From the NCBI GenBank assembly GCA_045591985.1, contig JAZNTV010000019.1, forward strand, positions 1 to 18,318: 18,318 nt of DNA, read 5' to 3'. Below are positions 13,237 to 18,318 of the stretch, in pieces (within the stretch, counting starts at the first letter, position 1; each line of letters begins with the position of its first letter). The translations under genes and the position numbers were made by a program. Source of the DNA: SIG588 sp045591985 (GTDB taxonomy: Bacteria; Bacillota; Clostridia; Oscillospirales; Acutalibacteraceae). The notes below the pieces were generated by a model. It was not told the origin of the DNA. It searched no databases and saw only the letters and a list, made by a program, of their open reading frames with translations.

Positions 13237-14976
13237 ATGACTGACATACAACTAAAAAAACTGAAAGACGATCTGTGGCATTCAGCGGACATGCTTCGTG
13301 CAAGTGCACATCTTGCCGCCAATAAATACGGTCAGCCCATTCTGGGCTTGATCTTCCTTCGCTATGCCGATATTCTGTTCAAGCAGCACAAGGCAGAGAT
13401 TGCAGAGGAATATCAGCGCAAGATTGGCACCCGTGCCGAAAAGACCATGAAGCAAGTCTCCATTGAAAAGTGCGGCTTTTATCTGCCGGAGTGCGCCTAT
13501 TTTGACTTTATCAATAACGCACCCGATGACGCGGAAAAGGCTACTCTCGTAAAGAAGGCAATGGAGGAAATCGAGAAAGAGAACCTCAGCATGGCTGGCG
13601 TTCTCCCCAAAGAGGTTTACGGTCAGCTTGTGCCCGAAGAAGAGCCGGAACTGCTTTCTAAGATTATCCGTGTTTTCAAGGATATTCCCGAAGACATCAG
13701 CATTGACCTGTTTGGTGAGATCTACGAGTACTTCCTGGGCAACTTCGCTTTGCAGGAAGGCAAGGACGGCGGAACATTCTATACCCCTGCTACCGTTGTT
13801 CGCTATATGGTAGAGGTGCTGAAACCTGAGATCGGCAACAAGCTGTTCCTTGACCCGGCCTGTGGTTCCGGCGGTATGTTCGTTCAGGCGGCTCGCTATA
13901 TGCACAAACACAACGCTACCGCTGAGGATATGATGAAGTTCATGTGCTACGGTGTTGAAAAGGAACCTGATACCGTAAAGCTTGCCAAGATGAACCTGCT
14001 ACTGAATAACGTTCGTGGCGATGTCCGTGAAGCAAACTCTTTCTATGCGGATCCTCACAATGCAGTTGGCAGATTTGACTACGTCATGGCAAACCCGCCT
14101 TTCAATGTAGACGAGGTTGTTTACGACAAGGTTAAAGACGATCCCCGATTCAATGAATACGGCATTCCCAAGAACAAGTCCAAGACGGCGAAAAAGGATT
14201 CCGACAAAAAAGAAACCGTACCCAACGCCAACTATCTTTGGATCTCTTATTTTGCCACTGCTCTGAACGAAAAAGGCAGAGCAGGCCTTGTTATGGCTAA
14301 CTCTGCGTCCGATGCCGGTAACAGCGAATACGACATCCGTAAGAAAATGATTGAAGCAGGCATTATTAAGCAGATGGTGACCCTGCCTTCCAATATGTTC
14401 TCTTCTGTGACGCTCCCTGCCACCTTGTGGTTCTTTGATAATGCCAAGAAGAATACCGATAAGAAAGACGAGATCCTATTTATAGATGCCCGCAATGTGT
14501 TTACGCAGGTTGACCGCGCACACAGAAAATTCAGCGAAGAGCAGATCAAAAACCTTGCCATTATTACCCGTCTTTACGAGGGTGATACCGCCGCTTTTGC
14601 TGACTTGATTGCTGAGTATAAAGCCAATCTTGCCAATGCACCCGAAACATCCGATGATAAGGATGTAATGACTAAGAGTTATTGGCAGGCAAACATCGAT
14701 TGGCTGCTTGAACGCTTCCCGGACGGCGTTTACCGCGATGTGGTCGGTCTGTGCAAGGTTGCCAAGCTGGACGGCGAGGACGGAATCATCGATCAAGACT
14801 ACTCCCTCAATCCCGGCCGTTATGTTGGCGTTGTCATCGAAGATGACGGAATGACCGCAGAGGAGTTTAAAGCGGAAATGCTTTCGCTGAATGAAGAACT
14901 CGCCACGCTTAACAGCGAAGCACATTTGTTAGAAGAAAAGATATCACTCAATCTACAGGAGTTGTTTAGCAAATAA
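13237..14976 (+). CDS. hsdM: type I restriction-modification methyltransferase subunit HsdM
   Basis: HsdM transfers a methyl group from S-adenosylmethionine to adenine N6 in the M2S complex, guided by HsdS. The 579-aa product has the HsdM N-terminal helical domain (LKDDLWHSADMLRASAHLAA), the SAM-binding motif DPACGSGG (206-213) and the catalytic NPPF (286-289), followed by a long C-terminal region. The start at ATG 13237 is set by AAGGAG eight bases upstream. Upstream in-frame TTG 13207 and ATG 13210 lack a site. Codon use looks more GC-rich than the genes after it, hinting at separate ancestry. The stop overlaps the next start (TAATG). Confidence 0.93.
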   Translation: MTDIQLKKLKDDLWHSADMLRASAHLAANKYGQPILGLIFLRYADILFKQHKAEIAEEYQRKIGTRAEKTMKQVSIEKCGFYLPECAYFDFINNAPDDAEKATLVKKAMEEIEKENLSMAGVLPKEVYGQLVPEEEPELLSKIIRVFKDIPEDISIDLFGEIYEYFLGNFALQEGKDGGTFYTPATVVRYMVEVLKPEIGNKLFLDPACGSGGMFVQAARYMHKHNATAEDMMKFMCYGVEKEPDTVKLAKMNLLLNNVRGDVREANSFYADPHNAVGRFDYVMANPPFNVDEVVYDKVKDDPRFNEYGIPKNKSKTAKKDSDKKETVPNANYLWISYFATALNEKGRAGLVMANSASDAGNSEYDIRKKMIEAGIIKQMVTLPSNMFSSVTLPATLWFFDNAKKNTDKKDEILFIDARNVFTQVDRAHRKFSEEQIKNLAIITRLYEGDTAAFADLIAEYKANLANAPETSDDKDVMTKSYWQANIDWLLERFPDGVYRDVVGLCKVAKLDGEDGIIDQDYSLNPGRYVGVVIEDDGMTAEEFKAEMLSLNEELATLNSEAHLLEEKISLNLQELFSK

Positions 14977-15857
14977 TGTTTGAAGTTTTTTCCACAAGAG
15001 AAGTTGCATCTATTATTTATTTAGTCTTGTTTTTTGCGTTTATCGTTATACGTTCAAAAGATATTACGCTCCTTACGAACCTCATAAGATCGGCATTGAA
15101 AAAAGTCTTTATTATACCTATATTATGCTTGTTGGCTTATGCTGGGCTTATCATATATGGGTTGCAATTTGTCCCTCTGTGGAATTGGATTCTTGTAAAG
15201 GATGTCATCATATGGGTGCTGTTTGTTGCCACGCCTATTTGCTTTAAGGCGGCAGTGAATAGAAAAAAGAATCAATACCCCTTCAAACGCATGGTAATAG
15301 ACAACTTTATATGGTCCGCAATCTTGGAGTTTTTTATTGGTGCCTTTACATTCTCATTTCTTGCAGAAATGTTTATTGTTCCTGCTTTCTCGTTATTAGT
15401 TCTCTTGCAGAACCATGATAGAGATAATGAAAAATATCGAAGTGCACACAAGCTTCTTGACGGCATATCGGTTATTACTGGCTTATTGCTCCTTATATTT
15501 ACAATTGATAAGGCAATCAAGGTTATCGCACAAGACGGTGTTGTAGATGTGCTGATTTCGTTCTGTATACCAATTATTTTTTCTATAGCTTTTTTGCCAG
15601 TTGTATATTTTCTTGCTGTGAAAGGCTTATACCACGACTTATTTGTTTTGATTCGTATTCGAAACAAGGAAGATGACAAAATACTTTCTTTAAAAAAGAA
15701 AAAAGTGTTTGGCGCTTGTGGCTTGTCGTATAGAAAAATACAAAACTTCAGAAAAGCATATACCACAGAATACATAGGAAAAGTTTGTTTTGGAAATGAT
15801 GATGACACTTTTTTATCCTTTGTACAAGCCTTCAGAAAAGGAGATTACGAAAAATGA
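14976..15857 (+). CDS. polytopic membrane protein inside the type I R-M operon
   Basis: The 293-aa protein has about six to eight hydrophobic helices, around residues 9-26, 43-62, 72-92, 111-145, 162-178 and 189-214. A basic cytosolic C-terminal tail of roughly 75 residues (LSLKKKKVFGACGLSYRKIQ onward) follows. I do not recognise a named family, and no enzymatic motif is visible. It begins within the hsdM stop codon (TAATG), and its own stop overlaps the hsdS start (ATGA), so all three are translationally linked. It has very AT-rich codon use, unlike hsdM. Membrane proteins are not part of canonical type I systems, so it may add a membrane function to the restriction complex or be a co-inherited defence gene. 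Confidence 0.75.
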   Translation: MFEVFSTREVASIIYLVLFFAFIVIRSKDITLLTNLIRSALKKVFIIPILCLLAYAGLIIYGLQFVPLWNWILVKDVIIWVLFVATPICFKAAVNRKKNQYPFKRMVIDNFIWSAILEFFIGAFTFSFLAEMFIVPAFSLLVLLQNHDRDNEKYRSAHKLLDGISVITGLLLLIFTIDKAIKVIAQDGVVDVLISFCIPIIFSIAFLPVVYFLAVKGLYHDLFVLIRIRNKEDDKILSLKKKKVFGACGLSYRKIQNFRKAYTTEYIGKVCFGNDDDTFLSFVQAFRKGDYEK

Positions 15858-17023
15858 AATATCGAGTACTATCGACGGCATGTGAATATAGAAAAGATCG
15901 TATCTCCGCTAACGAAGTTGATGAACATAATTATATTTCCACAGAAAATATGTTGCCGAATAGAGTCGGCGTAGAAAAGGCATTCTCTGTAGCAGAAGGC
16001 AAAACCTTTCCTGCGTATAAAGAAGGAGATATTCTGCTTTCTAATATTCGACCGTATTTTAAGAAAATTTGGTTTGCAGATAAAAAAGGCGGATGTTCAA
16101 ACGATGTCTTGGTATTGAAGACTAACAAATCTGTGAATAAAAGATTCTTGTACTATGTTCTGTCCGACAATAACTTTTTCAATTATTCTACAGTTACTTC
16201 TAAGGGAACTAAGATGCCTCGTGGAAGTAAAACAGCAATAATGAAGTATCTCGTCCCGGATGTTGATATGCCTACCCAAAAGCGTATTGCGGAGATTCTT
16301 TCTGCCTATGACGAGTTGATTGAAAACAACAATCGCAGAATTGCGCTTTTGGAAAATGCAGCGCAGGAACTTTACAAGGAGTGGTTTGTTCGCTTCCGTT
16401 TCCCTGGCTACGAAACCGCAAAGTTTGAAAATGGTCTGCCCGAGGGATGGACAATAAAGAGAATGAACGATTTTTGTTATATTACAGACGGTACTCACGA
16501 CACACCCAAACCATTAGACGACGGTGTTCCGTTGGTAACGGGCAGATGTATAAAAAATGGTTTTGTTGACTTTGATGAAGCATATTGCATAAGTGAAAGC
16601 GATCACGCAAACATCAAAAAGCGTAGCGGTCTTTCGAGTGGCGACATTCTATTCAGCAATATCGGCACGGTCGGAAACTGTTGTGTTGTGGATTATAGTC
16701 GAGAGTTTAGCGTAAAGAATGTTATTATTTTCAAACCTAACGACACGGTCAAAACTGCGTATCTTTACTACTGGATGACAAGCTCCTCTATGCAGGAGAT
16801 ATTTGCTACGCAAACGAATGGCGCATCACAGCAGTTTGTTGGTTTAACCTTTATGCGCAGATATAAAATCATTGTTCCTAAACAGGAAATTTTGACGGCG
16901 TTTAGAGACAAGATTTTACCCATTTTAGAGCAAAAACGAATGCTGTATAATAACAATTTAAATCTTGCAAAACAGCGAGATTTACTCTTGCCTCGCCTTA
17001 TGAGCGGCAAAATGGAGGTGTAA
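15854..17023 (+). CDS. hsdS: type I restriction-modification specificity subunit HsdS
   Basis: HsdS reads the bipartite DNA target for both methylation and cleavage. The 389-aa product has two target-recognition domains (about 1-135 and 195-335). Each is followed by a conserved helical spacer: MPTQKRIAEILSAYDELIEN with NNRRIALLENAAQELYKEWF (139-178), and VPKQEILTAFRDKILPILEQ with LAKQRDLLLPRLMSGKMEV at the end. Size and order are normal for a full-length subunit with two different half-sites. The ATG overlaps the membrane gene's stop by ATGA. No spare target-recognition fragments or invertase genes are seen, so there is no sign of shuffling in this window. Confidence 0.92.
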   Translation: MKYRVLSTACEYRKDRISANEVDEHNYISTENMLPNRVGVEKAFSVAEGKTFPAYKEGDILLSNIRPYFKKIWFADKKGGCSNDVLVLKTNKSVNKRFLYYVLSDNNFFNYSTVTSKGTKMPRGSKTAIMKYLVPDVDMPTQKRIAEILSAYDELIENNNRRIALLENAAQELYKEWFVRFRFPGYETAKFENGLPEGWTIKRMNDFCYITDGTHDTPKPLDDGVPLVTGRCIKNGFVDFDEAYCISESDHANIKKRSGLSSGDILFSNIGTVGNCCVVDYSREFSVKNVIIFKPNDTVKTAYLYYWMTSSSMQEIFATQTNGASQQFVGLTFMRRYKIIVPKQEILTAFRDKILPILEQKRMLYNNNLNLAKQRDLLLPRLMSGKMEV

Positions 17024-17027
17024 AGTA

Positions 17028-18041
17028 GTGGGAAAAGATAATCTTGATAGCATAAAGTTTAATTCTTTTATGATAAAGTGCTTTCAGCCCGAAGAAGACA
17101 AATTTAAACCAACCACAGAATTAGTAAGATATCATTACACGTCGGCAAATGCTTTGTTGAAAATCTTAACTCCTTCGGATGGGAGCGCGTTTGTTAGATT
17201 TACTGATGTTCGCTATTTGAACGATAAGTCTGAAATGCTGTTTTTCATCAAGCGGCTCTTAGAATTCGTTAGAGATAATAGCGAGAAGTACCCATACTGC
17301 AAACAAATAGTTACAAGTTTGTTGCTTCAACATCATACAGAACAGGAGTACATAGATCTATCCGTTACAAGCGTTGATTTTGCAAGTCCCGACAGTATTG
17401 AGTTATCGGCGAGTAGAAATTTTGTCTTTTGCACCAGCAAGGAAAAAGATTCGCTGCATATGTGGAATTATTATATTCACAACAATAATTATCAAGGATA
17501 CAACATAGGATTTGATATTTATAAGTTTATTAAATCTTTCGATGTTGCTAACAAGGGGGATGCATTAGATCCGATATTCTTTTATTATGGCGAAGTAATA
17601 TATAATAAAGAGCAGCAACTTAAGGCGATTAAAACAATATGTGATAAAATTGAAGCAGAAAAAAGTAAAAGCTTCCCGGAAAAATCTATGGTTGATTTAC
17701 ACCGCTACATATGTTCTTACGGTATGTTTTTTAAAGACAAGAGTTTTTCTGATGAAAAAGAATATAGAGTTTTGATTGAGATTTCAGAATCTCGAGTAAA
17801 TAACGATAGAAAAAATTATGCAAATAAATTCAACCAGAAAATCAGATTGGACTTTTATGAGCGAAATGGTATGATAGTTCCGTGCTTAATGGTACCATTT
17901 GATACATCGGCTGTTAAGCGCATAACAATGGCACCTATTATGGAAAAAGGAATTGCACAATCTGGGGTTGAAGAGTTTTTAAAGGTTAATAATTTTGAAA
18001 ATGTAGAAGTCAAACCCTCAGAAATACCAATAAGATATTAA
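17028..18041 (+). CDS. DUF2971 protein between hsdS and hsdR
   Basis: The 337-aa soluble protein matches the DUF2971 pattern: VRYHYTSANALLKIL (33-47), VRFTDVRYLNDKSEM (56-70), and FVFCTSKEKDSLHMWNYY (132-149) followed by YNIGFD. Its biochemical role is unknown. The translation start is GTG 17028, with GGAGGTG at 17014-17020 in front, overlapping the hsdS 3' end, so it is coupled to hsdS. AT-rich codon use matches the membrane gene and hsdS rather than hsdM. DUF2971 genes are frequent in phage and defence regions. Its place between specificity and restriction genes suggests it was inserted as accessory cargo or modulates the system. Confidence 0.78.
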   Translation: MGKDNLDSIKFNSFMIKCFQPEEDKFKPTTELVRYHYTSANALLKILTPSDGSAFVRFTDVRYLNDKSEMLFFIKRLLEFVRDNSEKYPYCKQIVTSLLLQHHTEQEYIDLSVTSVDFASPDSIELSASRNFVFCTSKEKDSLHMWNYYIHNNNYQGYNIGFDIYKFIKSFDVANKGDALDPIFFYYGEVIYNKEQQLKAIKTICDKIEAEKSKSFPEKSMVDLHRYICSYGMFFKDKSFSDEKEYRVLIEISESRVNNDRKNYANKFNQKIRLDFYERNGMIVPCLMVPFDTSAVKRITMAPIMEKGIAQSGVEEFLKVNNFENVEVKPSEIPIRY

Positions 18042-18119
18042 ACTGCACATAAACAAAAGCGTGTTCTTTGTAGCGTACAGTGCACAGATTTGGGGTTAAG
18101 AAAAAATCGGAGGTCTATT

Positions 18120-18318
18120 ATGGCTAATTTTATTACGGAAGATATGATCGAGCAGGCCATATTAAAAAAGTTAGGAGCGCCTGCATTCGGGTATGATATC
18201 GTTGTTTGCGATGCATCTCCCGACAAAAAGGAGGACTTAAATGACGGCACGGGACGCTCTGCGAAAACAGAGTGCATTTTGCCATGCGTTCTTGAGGAAT
18301 CTCTCTGCCGTATCAACC
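18120..18318 (+). CDS. hsdR: type I restriction enzyme HsdR, N-terminal start (cut by window)
   Basis: Only 66 codons are visible: MANFITEDMIEQAILKKLGA, then a GYDIVVC stretch, TGRSAKTECILPCVLEESLCRIN, and the window edge. The pattern ITEDxIEQAxLxxLxxxGYD, then a conserved VLxESLxRIN, is how HsdR subunits begin, before the PD-(D/E)XK nuclease and helicase domains. GGAGGT at 18109-18114 lies five bases before the ATG. It follows the DUF2971 gene by 78 bases, in the hsdM-hsdS-hsdR order. The nuclease motif cannot be checked here. Confidence 0.72.
   Translation, partial: MANFITEDMIEQAILKKLGAPAFGYDIVVCDASPDKKEDLNDGTGRSAKTECILPCVLEESLCRIN

Larger units (their letters stand above)
7970..18318. mobile_element. 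skin-like sigK-intervening element, right end outside window
   Basis: From the sigK breakpoint to the right edge the gene content changes completely: phage-type HTH regulators, small unknown genes, an ADP-ribosyltransferase-like/HEPN operon, a TIR protein and a type I R-M operon, all typically accessory. Much of it is visibly AT-richer than the 5' flank, with patches of different composition, suggesting stepwise acquisition. Skin elements in other spore formers sit at this place in sigK and encode a large serine recombinase. Neither that recombinase nor the sigK 3' half is seen here, so the element would be longer than 10.3 kb. The alternative is an immobile island that has killed sigK. Confidence 0.6.

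Noticed and set aside
16100..17023. Phase-variable shuffling of hsdS
   Set aside because: One full-length hsdS with no partial copies, inverted repeats or recombinase in the window.

Overview
The window looks like a spore-forming Clostridia-type Firmicute chromosome joined to a long accessory region. The left 8 kb is fairly GC-rich and holds housekeeping genes: a tRNA-Tyr end (minus strand), then asnB, typA, a ComEC-family gene, holA and rnmV in one tight plus-strand run. Start/stop overlaps or gaps of a few bases suggest an operon, closed by a strong hairpin terminator at 7598-7638. I cannot name the genus. A pro-sigma-K N-terminus makes it an endospore former.

The key event is at 7639-7998. 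This ORF is the N-terminal part of the mother-cell sigma factor SigK (hydrophobic pro-sequence, then core-binding region 2). It stops being SigK after the codons for Cys-Val-Glu-Asn (residues 108-111), inside region 2.3. That is essentially where skin elements split sigK in Bacillus subtilis and, by a related arrangement, in Clostridioides difficile. A perfect 6-bp inverted repeat around a 9-bp core, with weaker outer symmetry, sits on the breakpoint and looks like a hybrid attachment site of a large serine recombinase. Everything from about 7970 to the right edge is therefore read as a skin-like sigK-intervening element of at least 10.3 kb. Its recombinase and the C-terminal half of sigK lie outside the window, so this is an inference.

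The element is a mosaic and mostly AT-richer than the left flank. In order it carries: a tandem-HTH regulator beside the junction; a convergent small unknown gene; a 400-bp stretch with RNA-like hairpins; a small two-helix membrane protein with its own terminator; about 0.9 kb without genes, holding a degenerate ~25-bp repeat array and then four copies of a 14-bp palindrome; a three-gene operon (HTH-DUF3990 ADP-ribosyltransferase-like protein, a partner protein, a membrane-anchored HEPN protein) behind a near-consensus promoter with its own operator; a TIR-domain protein; and a type I restriction-modification operon in the order hsdM, membrane protein, hsdS, DUF2971 protein, hsdR (cut by the window edge).

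Taken together, the element appears to be a defence island inserted in a sporulation gene. If it behaves like other skin elements, it would be cut out of the mother-cell chromosome to rebuild sigK and kept in the spore line. The accessory genes would then be inherited while being discarded only in the cell that dies. Most novel here are the three-gene DUF3990/HEPN module with its stacked operators, the two extra genes inside the type I R-M operon, the repeat array, and a sigma-E promoter of sigK embedded in the upstream gene's terminator hairpin.
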